NCBI RefSeq assembly: GCF_001577525.1
Contig: NZ_CP013015.1
Coordinates: forward strand, 439,974-503,973
DNA from: Candidatus Desulfofervidus auxilii
Lineage (GTDB): Bacteria; Desulfobacterota; Desulfofervidia; Desulfofervidales; Desulfofervidaceae
DNA: 64,000 bases
Direction of reading: 5' to 3'
The notes under the pieces were generated by a model that saw only the letters and a program-made list of their open reading frames with translations, made no database searches and was not told where the DNA came from. The position numbers and the translations under genes were made by a program. Positions 9,460 through 21,142 of the stretch are shown here, one piece after another. Numbering within the stretch: position 1 is the stretch's first letter; each line of letters begins with the position of its first letter.

Positions 9460-10206
9460 TTAAATTATAGATAAAATTTCAGGACCATTTTCAGTAATGG
9501 CTATAGTATGCTCAAAATGGGCCGAAAGTTTACGGTCTTTTGTCACTGCCGTCCAACCATCAGGCAAAATTTCCACTTCATAAGTCCCCTCATTCACCAT
9601 AGGCTCAATAGCCAATACCATTCCCTCCTTTAACCTTGGACCTTGGCCAGGTTTGCCAAAGTTAGGCACTTGGGGGTCTTCGTGCAACGAACGGCCAATG
9701 CCATGCCCTACAAACTGCCTTACTACTGAATAACCATATTTTTCCACATGGTTTTGAATAGCAGCCGAAATATCATAAAGATGATTTCCTGCTTGTGCCT
9801 TTCCAATTCCTTTATACAAGGCTTCTTGAGTTACTTTTAACAACCGTTCTGCCCTTTTAGAAATCTTACCTACTGGCACAGTAATAGCAGCATCTCCATA
9901 ATAACCATCATAGAGCACACCAAAATCAAAACTTACAATGTCTCCTTCTCTAACTCGCCGTTTTGAGGGAATCCCATGGACTACTTCTTCGTTTATAGAA
10001 ACACACAAACTAGAAGGATACCCCATATATCCCTTGAAAGCTGGCTTACCACCTTTTTTTACACACAACTCTTCTGCAAATCTATCTAATTCTAAAGTAG
10101 TTATACCTGGTTTTGTAATCTCTTTCAATCTCTCTAAAACTTGGGCAACAATAGCATTGCTTTTCCTCATCTTCTGGATTTCCCACCGCGCTTTTAATAT
10201 AATCAT
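9460..10206 (-). CDS. map: Methionine aminopeptidase, type I
   Basis: Removes the N-terminal methionine from nascent proteins after deformylation, so it works downstream of the def/fmt pair at the left end of the window. The five metal ligands are visible: Asp in [10 protein letters not shown], Asp in YYGDAAITV, His in [14 protein letters not shown], Glu in AIEPMVNEG and Glu in [11 protein letters not shown]. 248 residues, no N-terminal extension. The start directly abuts the adk stop. Confidence 0.97.
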   Translation of the reverse strand: MIILKARWEIQKMRKSNAIVAQVLERLKEITKPGITTLELDRFAEELCVKKGGKPAFKGYMGYPSSLCVSINEEVVHGIPSKRRVREGDIVSFDFGVLYDGYYGDAAITVPVGKISKRAERLLKVTQEALYKGIGKAQAGNHLYDISAAIQNHVEKYGYSVVRQFVGHGIGRSLHEDPQVPNFGKPGQGPRLKEGMVLAIEPMVNEGTYEVEILPDGWTAVTKDRKLSAHFEHTIAITENGPEILSII

Positions 10207-12178
<1,972 letters not shown>

Positions 12179-12625
12179 CTAAATTACCTCTACCCTACCT
12201 CCAGCAGCCTCTATTTTTGATTTTGCCTGCTGACTTATTTTGTGAACTTTTATCAATAAAGGAAAAGAAATATCTCCATCACCCAAGAGTTTTATCCGTT
12301 TATTTTTCTTTTTGATCAAACCTACTTCCAAGAGTTTTTCTGGAGTTACCTCCTCATTCTCTCTAAATTTTTTCACTAAATCTCTTATATTAATAATGGC
12401 AAATTCTTCTTTAAAGATATTTTTAAATCCCCGTTTGGGTAAACGTCTATACAAAGGCATCTGGCCACCTTCAAAATAAGGCTTCACCTGACCACCGCTT
12501 CTAGCTTTTTGCCCTTTCTGACCCCGACCGCAAGTATTGCCATGGCCTGAACCATCACCTCGACCAAGTCTCTTTTTCTTTCTTATAGCCCCATAAGGTG
12601 GTTTCAAGTTATTCAGAGATATCAC
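12179..12625 (-). CDS. rplO: 50S ribosomal protein L15
   Basis: Late-assembling 23S-binding protein. It has the Gly/Arg-rich N-terminus KKRLGRGDGSGHGNTCGRGQ and KGQKARSGGQVKPYFEGGQM, then RRLPKRGFKN and a C-terminal KIEAAGGRVEVI. 148 residues. GTG start 9 bases after rpmD; its stop is immediately followed by the secY GTG. Confidence 0.96.
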   Translation of the reverse strand: MISLNNLKPPYGAIRKKKRLGRGDGSGHGNTCGRGQKGQKARSGGQVKPYFEGGQMPLYRRLPKRGFKNIFKEEFAIINIRDLVKKFRENEEVTPEKLLEVGLIKKKNKRIKLLGDGDISFPLLIKVHKISQQAKSKIEAAGGRVEVI

Positions 12626-12634
12626 TATTGCCCC

Positions 12635-12814
12635 CTATTCTAAAACTTTAACTAAATGAGACACTTTTCTTATCATTCCCCGGATTTGAGGATTATCTGG
12701 CAATTCAACTACTTTATTCAGTTTGGTAAGACGCAAACTTTTCAATGTTAATATCTGCCTTTGTGAACATCCATTTTTACTTTTTATCAATTTTATTTTA
12801 ATAGTCTCACCCAT
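12635..12814 (-). CDS. rpmD: 50S ribosomal protein L30
   Basis: A 59-residue gene read from the gap between rpsE and rplO. It begins MGETIKIKLIKSKNGCSQRQ, continues with LKSLRLTKLNKVVEL, the family's hallmark, then DNPQIRGMIRKVSHLVKVLE. The order rpsE-rpmD-rplO is canonical. ATG start. Confidence 0.95.
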   Translation of the reverse strand: MGETIKIKLIKSKNGCSQRQILTLKSLRLTKLNKVVELPDNPQIRGMIRKVSHLVKVLE

Positions 12815-12898
12815 ATCCTAATTTTTCTAAATTAAGTTATGCCAACCAACCCAATAATTTCCCCTTTATTTTGTATCTTGTAAGTCCATTAACAACAC

Positions 12899-13360
12899 CT
12901 ATGAAACACTTTTCATTTCTTTAAAACCATTCATTACTGCCTTTATCACATTATGAGGATTCCTCGAACCTATACATTTAGTCAATATATCTTTGACACC
13001 TACTGCTTCCATGATTGCCCTTACAGCACCTCCTGCTTTTATACCCGTACCTCTAGAGGCAGGTTTCAAAATTACCTTAGCTGCCCCAAATTCCGCTATT
13101 ACCTCATGGGGTATAGTTGAACCTTTAAGAGGAACTTTAAACATATTTTTGCGCGCCTTTTCTATAGCTTTTCTAATAGCATCAGGCACTTCATGAGCCT
13201 TACCTAACCCATATCCCACCATACCTTCTCCATCACCTACAATGGCTAAAGCACTAAATTTAAATCTCCTCCCGCCTTTGACTACTTTGGCTACTCGTCT
13301 AATTTCTACTATCTTATCTATTAACTGCGGTGTAGCCCCCTTTTCCTCTTCAAAAACCAC
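12899..13360 (-). CDS. rpsE: 30S ribosomal protein S5
   Basis: S5 of the 30S body, involved in accuracy and mRNA unwinding. It has [40 protein letters not shown], the [20 protein letters not shown] core and [16 protein letters not shown]. 153 residues, slightly short but complete. GTG start with AGGAGG six bases upstream. An 84-base gap, long for this block, separates it from rpmD and a 134-base gap from rplR. Confidence 0.97.
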   Translation of the reverse strand: MVFEEEKGATPQLIDKIVEIRRVAKVVKGGRRFKFSALAIVGDGEGMVGYGLGKAHEVPDAIRKAIEKARKNMFKVPLKGSTIPHEVIAEFGAAKVILKPASRGTGIKAGGAVRAIMEAVGVKDILTKCIGSRNPHNVIKAVMNGFKEMKSVS

Positions 13361-13494
13361 TAATATCCTCCTTTGGCTCTATTCAAAATTCTACCACATT
13401 TCGAACAGATAATAAGAATCATTTGCAGTGCAACCCTTCAGACAGGTCTTACTCCTTTCCCATTTCTCAATTTGCGTTCTCCACTTACTCTTGT

Positions 13495-13866
13495 TTAAAA
13501 CTCTAAACCCCCTTCTCTTGCCCCTTCAGCCAAAGCCTTTATTCTACCATGATAGGGAAAACCATTCCTATCAAAAACTACTCTTTTAATTCCCTTTTCT
13601 AACGCCCTTTGGGCGACTAACTTACCTACTTCCTTAGAGGGTAATATCTTCCCTTTCATGTTTTTTATTTCTTCTCTTAATACTGGATCAAGAGTGGAAG
13701 CTGCTACTAAAGTCCTACCTTGTGTATCATCTATTATCTGGGCATAAATGTGTTTCAAACTTTTAAAAACACACAATCTCACCCTTGTGCTTGTCCCAAA
13801 TATCTTTTTTCTAATACGCCGCTTTCGGCGAAGTCTAGCTAACCTTTTCTCTCTTGCCGAAATCAC
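13495..13866 (-). CDS. rplR: 50S ribosomal protein L18
   Basis: 5S rRNA-binding protein. It has [60 protein letters not shown] and the C-terminal [19 protein letters not shown]. 123 residues. GTG start; its purine-rich ribosome site lies in the last codons of rplF. Confidence 0.97.
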   Translation of the reverse strand: MISAREKRLARLRRKRRIRKKIFGTSTRVRLCVFKSLKHIYAQIIDDTQGRTLVAASTLDPVLREEIKNMKGKILPSKEVGKLVAQRALEKGIKRVVFDRNGFPYHGRIKALAEGAREGGLEF

Positions 13867-13869
13867 AAA

Positions 13870-14406
13870 TTATTTCCCTCCTGTCTTACCAGCCTTTCTA
13901 TGTATTTGTTCATTTTCATAACTAATACCTTTTCCTTTATAAGGCTCTGGGGGCCTAAATTTTCTAATAATAGCTGCCACTTGACCTACTAATTCCTTGT
14001 CTATACCTTCAACAATAATTTTTTTTCCATCTACTCTTAAATTAATACCTTCTGGAGGCTCATATTCTAAAGGATGAGAGAAACCTAGAGATAATACCAT
14101 CTTTCTACCCTTTAACTCAACCTTATATCCTAAACCCTCAATCACCAATATCTTTTTAAATCCCTCGGTTACCCCTTTTACCATATTAGCAACAAGTTGC
14201 CTGGTTAAACCATGCAAGGCTTTAGCTTGTTTTGAATCATTGTCACGTAAGACCTTTATAATGTTACCTTCTTGTTTAACCTTTATATAAGGTGTAATTT
14301 CTCGCTTCAGTTCTCCCTTCGGCCCTTTTACGCATATATATCCATCATCAATTACTACCTCTACCTTATCTGGAATATTTATAGGTATTTTTCCTATGCG
14401 CGACAT
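13870..14406 (-). CDS. rplF: 50S ribosomal protein L6
   Basis: Binds helix 97 of 23S rRNA near the factor-binding site. Begins MSRIGKIPINIPDKVEV; two related alpha/beta domains follow, with GYKVELKGRKMVLSLGFSHP and the C-terminal FRPPEPYKGKGISYENEQIH. ATG 14406 is chosen because AGGAG lies 8 bases upstream and family members start here; an in-frame extension to 14445 would overlap rpsH. 178 residues. Confidence 0.97.
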   Translation of the reverse strand: MSRIGKIPINIPDKVEVVIDDGYICVKGPKGELKREITPYIKVKQEGNIIKVLRDNDSKQAKALHGLTRQLVANMVKGVTEGFKKILVIEGLGYKVELKGRKMVLSLGFSHPLEYEPPEGINLRVDGKKIIVEGIDKELVGQVAAIIRKFRPPEPYKGKGISYENEQIHRKAGKTGGK

Positions 14407-14416
14407 AACATATCTC

Positions 14417-14818
14417 CTACCAGATAGAACAAAGCCATTCTCCACCTATCCCCAATGCCCTGGCCTGTTTATCTGTCAATATACCCTTTGAAGTGGAAAT
14501 AATAGCAATACCCAAACCATTAAGCACATAAGGTATTTTTTCTTTTTTCACATAAATTCGTCTGCCAGGTTTACTAATTCTTTTCAAGCCAGAAATAACA
14601 CTCTTTTTATCTTCGTTATACTTGAGAGTGACTTTTATAATCCCCTGTTTACCATCTTTGATCAATTTATGTTGTTGAATATAACCTTCTTGTTTAAGGA
14701 TATGAATAATACTTAATTTAAGTTTTGAACTAGGAATTTCTACCTCAGACTTTTTTGCCTGAATGGCATTCCTTATACGTGTTAACATATCAGCAATAGG
14801 ATCAGTAACATTAGACAT
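14417..14818 (-). CDS. rpsH: 30S ribosomal protein S8
   Basis: Central-domain 16S-binding protein and, in E. coli, the repressor of the spc operon. Starts [20 protein letters not shown] and ends with [20 protein letters not shown] then CSIW, both highly conserved. 133 residues. 12 bases after the S14 gene. Confidence 0.97.
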   Translation of the reverse strand: MSNVTDPIADMLTRIRNAIQAKKSEVEIPSSKLKLSIIHILKQEGYIQQHKLIKDGKQGIIKVTLKYNEDKKSVISGLKRISKPGRRIYVKKEKIPYVLNGLGIAIISTSKGILTDKQARALGIGGEWLCSIW

Positions 14819-14830
14819 AAATACTCCTCT

Positions 14831-15016
14831 CTACCAACTTGCTTTTATTACTCCAGGAATTTCTCCCTTTAAAGCTAATGTTCGGAAACAAATTCTACAC
14901 ACACCAAACTTTCTCAAAAAAGCACGAGACCTACCACATAAAGGACAGCGGTTATATTTTCTGGTTTTAAACTTAGGTGGTCTCTGTGCCTTTATCATTA
15001 ACGCCTTTCTTGCCAT
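14831..15016 (-). CDS. rpsZ: 30S ribosomal protein S14, zinc (type Z) form
   Basis: Short 61-residue S14 with all four zinc cysteines, C24-x2-C27 and C40-x2-C43 (CPLC and CRIC). This is the ancestral zinc form; longer Cys-free S14 proteins are the alternative in other bacteria. Standard position between rplE and rpsH. Confidence 0.97.
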   Translation of the reverse strand: MARKALMIKAQRPPKFKTRKYNRCPLCGRSRAFLRKFGVCRICFRTLALKGEIPGVIKASW

Positions 15017-15018
15017 TA

Positions 15019-15561
15019 CTATCTCCTAAAAGGTAATCCCAGTTTTTCTAAAAGACTCTTACCTTCTTCATCTGTTTTTGCTGTAGTTACAAAAGTAATA
15101 TTCATTCCCTTAACTTTATCTATTTTGTCATAATCTATCTCTGGAAAAATAATATGTTCCTTAATCCCCAAAGTATAATTACCACGACCATCAAAGGCTT
15201 CATCTGAAACGCCTTTAAAATCTCGCACTCGGGGTAAAGCAAAATTAACTAGTCTATCAAAAAAATCATACATTCTATCTCGCCGCAATGTAACTTTACA
15301 GCCAATAGGCATACCAGCTCGTAATTTAAAAGCAGCGATTGATTTCTTCGCTCGTCTAATCACTGGTCTTTGTCCAGCAATCAAAGCCAATTCCTCAACC
15401 GCAGCATCTAGAATCCTTATGTTCTGTGTTGCTTCTCCAACTCCCATATTAAGCACTATCTTAACCAACTTGGGCACTTGCATAGGGTTTTTATAGCCAA
15501 ACTCTTTCATCAGTAAAGGCACTACCTTTTTCTCATAGTATTCTCTCAATCTAGCCCTCAT
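15019..15561 (-). CDS. rplE: 50S ribosomal protein L5
   Basis: 5S rRNA-binding protein of the central protuberance that touches the P-site tRNA. It has [24 protein letters not shown]-like [60 protein letters not shown] and [15 protein letters not shown]. 180 residues, complete. Confidence 0.97.
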   Translation of the reverse strand: MRARLREYYEKKVVPLLMKEFGYKNPMQVPKLVKIVLNMGVGEATQNIRILDAAVEELALIAGQRPVIRRAKKSIAAFKLRAGMPIGCKVTLRRDRMYDFFDRLVNFALPRVRDFKGVSDEAFDGRGNYTLGIKEHIIFPEIDYDKIDKVKGMNITFVTTAKTDEEGKSLLEKLGLPFRR

Positions 15562-15565
15562 TCCA

Positions 15566-15889
15566 CTATACCTTATCTATAACTTCATTGCACTTTTTAC
15601 AATATCTTACTTTCCGACCATCCTCTAAAACCTTTCTTCCGATACGGACAGGTCGCATACATTTATCACACATAACCATTACATTGGATATATGAATAGG
15701 TGCTTCTTTCTCAATTATTCCTCCCTTTCCAGTAGTAGGACTTGGTTTGGCGTGACGTTTTACCATATTTATTTTTTCCACAATAATCTTTTGTTCCTTA
15801 GGGAGAACCTTCAAAACTTTACCAATTCTGCCCTTTTCCTTACCTGCTATAACCATTACCTTATCATCTTTTTTAATGCATAAGCTCAT
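15566..15889 (-). CDS. rplX: 50S ribosomal protein L24
   Basis: Assembly-initiating protein with a KOW domain: [20 protein letters not shown]. The C-terminal half carries a C-x2-C pair (VMCDKCMRP) and a second one (RYCKKCNEV), suggesting a zinc knuckle of the kind seen in many L24 proteins. 107 residues. Its ATG shares one base with the rplN stop (TAATG). Confidence 0.96.
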   Translation of the reverse strand: MSLCIKKDDKVMVIAGKEKGRIGKVLKVLPKEQKIIVEKINMVKRHAKPSPTTGKGGIIEKEAPIHISNVMVMCDKCMRPVRIGRKVLEDGRKVRYCKKCNEVIDKV

Positions 15890-16257
15890 TATACTACCTC
15901 AGGTGCTAAAGAAACTATCTTCATAAAATTTTTTGCTCTCAACTCTCGAGCAACAGGTCCAAATATCCGCGTACCTATAGGCTCCCCTGCGGGATTTAAA
16001 AGGACTACAGCATTATTATCAAAACGGACATAGGTACCATCACTACGTCCCATTTCTTTCTTGGTCCTTACTACCACTGCCCTCAAGACCGTTCCTTTTT
16101 TTACTTTTGATTCAGGTAAAGCATCCTTTACAGAAACAACAATCACATCTCCGATCTCAGCATATCTTTTTGCAGACCCACCAAGAACCCCTATGCAAGC
16201 TACCGTTTTTGCACCACTATTATCTGCCACTTCAAGCTGGGTCTGTCTTTGAATCAT
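15889..16257 (-). CDS. rplN: 50S ribosomal protein L14
   Basis: Intersubunit bridge protein. Begins [20 protein letters not shown], with [40 protein letters not shown], and ends [12 protein letters not shown]. 122 residues as in nearly all bacteria. Confidence 0.98.
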   Translation of the reverse strand: MIQRQTQLEVADNSGAKTVACIGVLGGSAKRYAEIGDVIVVSVKDALPESKVKKGTVLRAVVVRTKKEMGRSDGTYVRFDNNAVVLLNPAGEPIGTRIFGPVARELRAKNFMKIVSLAPEVV

Positions 16258-16261
16258 CTTC

Positions 16262-16519
16262 CTATTCTGCCCTTTCTAAAATTTTTAAAACCCGCCAATA
16301 TTTGTGTTTACTAAGTGGACGAGTCTGCACAATTTGTACTTTATCATTTATTTTACACTCATTTTTTTCATCATGAGCCATAAATTTAGCTTTCCGACGA
16401 ATATATTTACCTGTCCGGGGATGCTTTATTAATCTTTCTACTCTTATTACAACGGTTTTATCCATTTTATCACTAACCACTACCCCCTCCAGGGTCTTTT
16501 TTGCACCCCTTTCTCCCAT
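16262..16519 (-). CDS. rpsQ: 30S ribosomal protein S17
   Basis: OB-fold 16S-binding protein. It has [39 protein letters not shown] and [22 protein letters not shown] 16519 is chosen over the GTG at 16528 that overlaps the rpmC stop, because the strong GAGGTGA site lies about five bases before the ATG. 85 residues. Confidence 0.96.
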   Translation of the reverse strand: MGERGAKKTLEGVVVSDKMDKTVVIRVERLIKHPRTGKYIRRKAKFMAHDEKNECKINDKVQIVQTRPLSKHKYWRVLKILERAE

Positions 16520-16524
16520 ACAAA

Positions 16525-16713
16525 TCACCTCTTTTGCTCATTTAAAATAGTCTTAATTCTAGCAATATCCTTTCTCACCAAAGAAAGCCTTTTTATATTT
16601 TCCAACTGTCCTGTAGCATGTTGGAAACGAAGTTTAAAAAGCTCTTCCTGAAGTTCTTTTAACTTCACTTCTATTTCCTCTTTAGTTAACTTTCGCCATT
16701 CACTTGCGCGCAT
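16525..16713 (-). CDS. rpmC: 50S ribosomal protein L29
   Basis: Two-helix 23S-binding protein near the tunnel exit. The core reads [20 protein letters not shown], then [20 protein letters not shown] and [12 protein letters not shown] 16713 (MRASEWRKL) follows a GGAG about eight bases upstream; an upstream in-frame GTG at 16722 is less likely. It overlaps the 3' end of rplP by 14 bases. Confidence 0.96.
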   Translation of the reverse strand: MRASEWRKLTKEEIEVKLKELQEELFKLRFQHATGQLENIKRLSLVRKDIARIKTILNEQKR

Positions 16714-17125
16714 ATACCCCACTCCGGGTGATAATTTTTGTAGGAATAGGTAACTTGTGAGATGCCAAACGCAAGGCCTCTAGAGCCACCTCTTCAGGAA
16801 CTCCCTTAATTTCATAAATAATACGTCCTGGCTTCACCACTGCCACCCAACCTTCTGGGGAACCTTTTCCTGAACCCATTCTGGTTTCAGCTGGTTTTTT
16901 GGTTATAGGTTTATCAGGAAATACCCTGATCCACAACTTACCTCCCCTTTTCATATGACGGGTAATGGCAATTCTAGCTGCTTCTATTTGTTGAGCAGTT
17001 AACCAACATGCCCCAAGAGCCTTTAAGGCATAATCACCAAAAGCCAAGGTGCAACCGCGAGTAGCCATTCCTCGCATTCTACCTTTCTGTTGCTTCCTGT
17101 ATTTTACCCTTTTAGGTGCTAACAT
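16700..17125 (-). CDS. rplP: 50S ribosomal protein L16
   Basis: Organises the A-site region of the large subunit. Starts [60 protein letters not shown] and [20 protein letters not shown] are diagnostic. 141 residues. Confidence 0.97.
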   Translation of the reverse strand: MLAPKRVKYRKQQKGRMRGMATRGCTLAFGDYALKALGACWLTAQQIEAARIAITRHMKRGGKLWIRVFPDKPITKKPAETRMGSGKGSPEGWVAVVKPGRIIYEIKGVPEEVALEALRLASHKLPIPTKIITRSGVYARK

Positions 17126-17138
17126 TAACTTTACCCCT

Positions 17139-17789
17139 TTATACTAGTGAACCCTCTTCTTTCTCTTCCAACACTTCACCTTTAAATATCCAAACTTTCA
17201 CACCAATAATTCCATAAATAGTCCTTGCCTCTGCTAGACCATAATCAATATTTGCTCTCAATGTATGTAAAGGCACACGACCTTCTCGATACCACTCTGT
17301 CCTGGCCATTTCTGCCCCACCTAATCTACCAGAACATTCTACCTTAATTCCTTGAGCTCCGAATCTTAAGGCAGTAGATACTGCTCTTTTCATGGCTCGC
17401 CGAAAAGCCACTCGACGCGTCAACTGTAAAGCCACATTCTCTGCTACTAGTTGAGCATCTAATTCGGGTCTTTTAACCTCTAAAATATCTATCAAGGTTT
17501 CGCTTTTTATCTGAGATTCTAAATCCTTTTTAAGCCTCTCTATTTCTGCACCTTTTTTACCAATCACAATTCCTGGTCGAGCGGTATGAATTTTAATCCT
17601 AACCTTGTCAGCCGCACGTTCAATTTCTATCTTGGAAATTCCTGCACGATAAAGATGCTTTTTAAAAAATTGCCTAATATATCTATCTTCAACAACAAAA
17701 CTGGGAAATTCCCTTTCTGCATACCATTTGGAATCCCATGTCTTAATAATACCCAATCTCAAACCTACAGGATGTACCTTTTGTCCCAA
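17139..17789 (-). CDS. rpsC: 30S ribosomal protein S3
   Basis: S3 lines the mRNA entry channel. It has [20 protein letters not shown], the KH motif [20 protein letters not shown] and [20 protein letters not shown]. 216 residues. The start codon is TTG (TTGGGA) with AAGGAGG six bases upstream, so the non-ATG start is well supported. Confidence 0.97.
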   Translation of the reverse strand: MGQKVHPVGLRLGIIKTWDSKWYAEREFPSFVVEDRYIRQFFKKHLYRAGISKIEIERAADKVRIKIHTARPGIVIGKKGAEIERLKKDLESQIKSETLIDILEVKRPELDAQLVAENVALQLTRRVAFRRAMKRAVSTALRFGAQGIKVECSGRLGGAEMARTEWYREGRVPLHTLRANIDYGLAEARTIYGIIGVKVWIFKGEVLEEKEEGSLV

Positions 17790-17806
17790 ACGTTACCTCC
17801 TTTCCA

Positions 17807-18142
17807 TTACATCAACTCATCTAATATAACAACAATGTGACTGGTCCTTTTTCTAATCCGATAAGCCCGACCAACAGCACGGGGACGAATGCGCTTAAGT
17901 ATAGGCCCTGGATCCGCATAAATTTGTTTTACATATAAATTATCCACATCTACATCAGGATGTTGTTCTGCATTAGCCACCGCAGACTTTATTGTCTTCT
18001 CCACCACTTTAGCTGCTCTTTTAGGTGTAAATTTTAAAATCCCTAGTGCCTCAGCTACCTTTTTACCCACTAAAATATTGGTAACCAAACGCACCTTATG
18101 GGGCGAAATTCTCACATATTTAGCCACAGCCCTTGTTTCCAC
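17807..18142 (-). CDS. rplV: 50S ribosomal protein L22
   Basis: Lines the nascent-peptide tunnel with an extended hairpin. It has VRISPHKVRLVTNILVGKKV, AVANAEQHPDVDVDNLYVKQ, the hairpin GPILKRIRPRAVGRAYRIRK and RTSHIVVILDE. 111 residues. GTG start sharing a base with the rpsS stop. Confidence 0.97.
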   Translation of the reverse strand: METRAVAKYVRISPHKVRLVTNILVGKKVAEALGILKFTPKRAAKVVEKTIKSAVANAEQHPDVDVDNLYVKQIYADPGPILKRIRPRAVGRAYRIRKRTSHIVVILDELM

Positions 18143-18435
18143 TATCTTCTCCCCTTTCCTTTAACCTTCCCCTTCCTATCACCAGCATGACCATGAAAAG
18201 TCCTGGTAGGAGCAAACTCTCCTAACTTATGCCCTACCATATTTTCTGTTATATAAACGGGAATAAATTTTCGTCCATTATGAATGGCAAAGGTAAATCC
18301 TACAAAATCAGGAATAATAGTAGAACGTCGTGACCAAGTTTTAACTACTTTCTTTTCTCCTGATTCCTTTAATTTTTGCACCTTTTTTAACAATTTTTCA
18401 TCCACAAAAGGTCCTTTTCTTACAGAACGTCCCAA
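18142..18435 (-). CDS. rpsS: 30S ribosomal protein S19
   Basis: Head protein near the decoding-site tRNAs. [40 protein letters not shown] and [20 protein letters not shown] are family signatures. 97 residues. The start is TTG with AAGGAGG about five bases upstream. Confidence 0.97.
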   Translation of the reverse strand: MGRSVRKGPFVDEKLLKKVQKLKESGEKKVVKTWSRRSTIIPDFVGFTFAIHNGRKFIPVYITENMVGHKLGEFAPTRTFHGHAGDRKGKVKGKGRR

Positions 18436-18446
18436 AATAGCCTCCT

Positions 18447-19268
18447 TTATCTTCTCCGTTTAACTATATATTTATCACTTGGTTTTCTACCTCTAGTTTT
18501 ATATCCTTTAGTAGGCTTACCCCAAGGTGTGCAAGGATGGCGACCACCAGAAGCCTTTCCTTCTCCTCCCCCTAATGGATGATCGATGGGATTCATAGCC
18601 ACACCACGGACTGTAGGGCGAATTCCTATCCAGCGGGAACGACCTGCCTTTCCAATACTGACATGCATATGATCTAAATTACCCACCTGGCCAATAGTAG
18701 CTTTACATTCCAGACTAACTAATCTTACTTCTCCAGAAGGTAATCGTAAATGAGCATAGGGTTCTTCCTTAGCCAAAATTTGAGCATAACATCCTGCACT
18801 CCGTGCAATTTGCCCTCCTTTCCCAGGGCGTAACTCCACATTATGAACAATGGTTCCTACTGGAATATCCTTAATGGCTAAACAATTTCCTGGATTGATG
18901 TCTACTTCTTCACCTGATATTACGGTATCTCCTACAGAAAGTCCCAATGGAGCTAAAATATACCTCTTCTCTCCATCCACATAATGCAAGAGGGCAATTC
19001 TAGCTGAACGATTAGGGTCATATTCAATAGCCGCTACCTTTGCTGGCACTCCAAATTTATCCCTTTTAAAATCAATAATTCGGTATAAACGTTTATGGCC
19101 GCCTCCCTTATGGCGACAAGTAATACGCCCATAAACATTTCGTCCACTGTGTTTTTTTAAGGGAACAAGTAAGCTTTTTTCTGGTTTTTTAGAGGTGATT
19201 TCTTCAGAAGCCAAATAACTCTGAAAACGCCTGCCTCCAGAAGTAGGTTTGCACTTTTTAATAGGCAT
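18447..19268 (-). CDS. rplB: 50S ribosomal protein L2
   Basis: Needed for subunit association and peptidyl-transferase function. It has [40 protein letters not shown] and the C-terminal [20 protein letters not shown] with the functionally important His. ATG 19268 is preferred over the in-frame TTG 19274 because GAGGGAG lies seven bases upstream. 273 residues. Confidence 0.97.
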   Translation of the reverse strand: MPIKKCKPTSGGRRFQSYLASEEITSKKPEKSLLVPLKKHSGRNVYGRITCRHKGGGHKRLYRIIDFKRDKFGVPAKVAAIEYDPNRSARIALLHYVDGEKRYILAPLGLSVGDTVISGEEVDINPGNCLAIKDIPVGTIVHNVELRPGKGGQIARSAGCYAQILAKEEPYAHLRLPSGEVRLVSLECKATIGQVGNLDHMHVSIGKAGRSRWIGIRPTVRGVAMNPIDHPLGGGEGKASGGRHPCTPWGKPTKGYKTRGRKPSDKYIVKRRR

Positions 19269-19270
19269 AA

Positions 19271-19561
19271 TCAAACTCCCTCAAAAAACTCTATATGATC
19301 CCCTGGACGTAAGGTAACAATAGCTTTTTTCCAATTCTTCCTCCTACCTTCCCATCGTCCCATTCGCCTTTTTTTCCCCTTAACAGTAAGGGTATGCACA
19401 TTCAAAACCTTGACATTAAACAATTTTTCCACACTCTGTTTGATTTCAATCTTATTAGCCCTAGGATCAACTTCAAAAGCAAGTTTATTCATAGATTCCT
19501 TCTGTAAAGTGCTTTTCTCAGTTATTATTGGCCTTTTTATTATTTGATGCATGTCTTTCAT
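19271..19561 (-). CDS. rplW: 50S ribosomal protein L23
   Basis: Docking protein for trigger factor and SRP at the tunnel exit. It has [40 protein letters not shown] and [20 protein letters not shown]. 96 residues. ATG overlaps the rplD stop. The internal ATG four codons in (MHQIIKRP) is an alternative start. Confidence 0.97.
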   Translation of the reverse strand: MKDMHQIIKRPIITEKSTLQKESMNKLAFEVDPRANKIEIKQSVEKLFNVKVLNVHTLTVKGKKRRMGRWEGRRKNWKKAIVTLRPGDHIEFFEGV

Positions 19562-20181
19562 GAAAGTAAAAACCCCTCAATCTTAGGAATTGAATCTTGT
19601 AACAATACTAAATAATCATACCGTAATACATCATAAACATTTAGGCCTTCTACTGGCAAAATCTGGAATTCAGGTACATTACGAGCAGCGAGTTCCAGAG
19701 TTTTATTTCGCCCGTTAGTTATTATTAGGGCCTTATTTAAATTTAAGTTATGTGCTATTTCTAAAAATTTCTTGGTTTTAATCTCATCTAAAACGATATT
19801 ATCTACTACTTTTAAAAGTCCTTTTTTTAACTTTGAAGTAAGAACAATCTTCAAAGACTGCTTACGGACTTTTTTAGGCAATGAATAACTATAATTGCGC
19901 GGTTTAGGACCAAAAACTACACCTCCACCAACCCAATGAGGAGCCCTAATACTACCTTGCCTTGCCCTACCAGTGCCTTTTTGTCGCCACGGTTTTCTAC
20001 CACCACCCCTCACTTCGCCTCTAGTCTTAGTGGAAGCAGTGCCAGCACGACGACAGGCCAACTGCCACTTAACCACTTCATAAACCAAGTATGGTTTTAT
20101 AGGCACATTGAATATAGCCTCTGCCAGCTTAATCTGTCCTATTTCTTCTCCATGTTGATTATGAAGTTTCACTTCTAACAT
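19558..20181 (-). CDS. rplD: 50S ribosomal protein L4
   Basis: Tunnel protein, and repressor of the S10 operon in some bacteria. It has the extended loop [40 protein letters not shown], then [20 protein letters not shown]. 207 residues. Two bases after rplC. Confidence 0.97.
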   Translation of the reverse strand: MLEVKLHNQHGEEIGQIKLAEAIFNVPIKPYLVYEVVKWQLACRRAGTASTKTRGEVRGGGRKPWRQKGTGRARQGSIRAPHWVGGGVVFGPKPRNYSYSLPKKVRKQSLKIVLTSKLKKGLLKVVDNIVLDEIKTKKFLEIAHNLNLNKALIITNGRNKTLELAARNVPEFQILPVEGLNVYDVLRYDYLVLLQDSIPKIEGFLLS

Positions 20182-20182
20182 C

Positions 20183-20815
20183 TTAATTCCTTGAACCTAC
20201 CTTTTTAATAACTACTAAGCTATTCCGACTCCCAGGTATAGCCCCTTTAACTAAAAGTAAGTTATGTTCTGGTCTTACATCTACAATTTTTAAGTTTTTA
20301 ATGGTTACTTGTTTGTTACCCATATGCCCAGGCATCTTTTTGCCTTTAATTACTCTTCCTGGAAAAGCACAAGCACCAATAGATTTAGGCCCACGGTGGT
20401 TTCTACTCCCATGAGTCTCTGGTCCTCTTTTAAAACCATACCTTTTAATTACTCCTGCAAAACCGCGGCCTTTACTTCTTCCAGTCACATTTACTATATC
20501 TCCTGGCTGGAACTCATCTACTGTAATCCGCTGTCCTACTTCAATAGCGTCTATATTTTCCACTTTAAATTCTTTTAAATAATAAAAACAGGATACCTGA
20601 GCCTTTTCAAAATGTCCCAAAAGGGGCCTGGTTACCCTTGTCTTCTTTTTAGGCAAAAAGCCCATTTGTATTCCTTGGTAACCATCCTTTTCTAATGTTT
20701 TCTTTTGAACTATTACGCAAGGCCCAGCCTCAAGAATAGTTACAGGAACTATGTTCCCATCCTCATCGAAAATACGAGTCATACCCAATTTTTTTCCTAA
20801 AATGCCCTTTACCAT
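20183..20815 (-). CDS. rplC: 50S ribosomal protein L3
   Basis: Early assembly protein close to the peptidyl-transferase centre. It has LGKKLGMTRIFDEDGNIVPV, VTGRSKGRGFAGVIKRYGFK, GPETHGSRNHRGPKSIGACA and MPGHMGNKQVTIKNLKIV. ATG 20815 is chosen over GTG 20821: AAGGTG lies seven bases upstream of the ATG. 210 residues. Confidence 0.97.
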   Translation of the reverse strand: MVKGILGKKLGMTRIFDEDGNIVPVTILEAGPCVIVQKKTLEKDGYQGIQMGFLPKKKTRVTRPLLGHFEKAQVSCFYYLKEFKVENIDAIEVGQRITVDEFQPGDIVNVTGRSKGRGFAGVIKRYGFKRGPETHGSRNHRGPKSIGACAFPGRVIKGKKMPGHMGNKQVTIKNLKIVDVRPEHNLLLVKGAIPGSRNSLVVIKKVGSRN

Positions 20816-20824
20816 TTCCACACC

Positions 20825-21136
20825 TTACAATTTAATTTCCACATCTACTCCTGAAGCTAACTCTAAGTTCATTAAAGCATCCACTGTTTGGTGCGTTGGT
20901 TCCACAATATCTATCAATCGTTTATGAGTTCTTATTTCAAATTGCTCTCTTGATTTTTTATCCTTATGTGGAGACCTGAGCACGGTCCACCTGCTTATTT
21001 TAGTGGGTAAGGGAATGGGACCTATAACTTTTGCTCCGCTTTTTTTGGCAGTTTGCACAATTTGGGTTACTGCTTGATCCAACAGGCGATGGTCGAATGC
21101 CTTCAATTTTATTCGTATCTTTTGGTTTTCAATCAT
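20825..21136 (-). CDS. rpsJ: 30S ribosomal protein S10
   Basis: Head protein and, as NusE, an antitermination factor that binds NusG. It has [40 protein letters not shown] and [20 protein letters not shown]. 103 residues. It lies only 6 bases after tuf, with no room for an S10 leader or separate promoter, so the S10 set is transcribed from the str genes upstream. Confidence 0.98.
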   Translation of the reverse strand: MIENQKIRIKLKAFDHRLLDQAVTQIVQTAKKSGAKVIGPIPLPTKISRWTVLRSPHKDKKSREQFEIRTHKRLIDIVEPTHQTVDALMNLELASGVDVEIKL

Positions 21137-21142
21137 GCATTC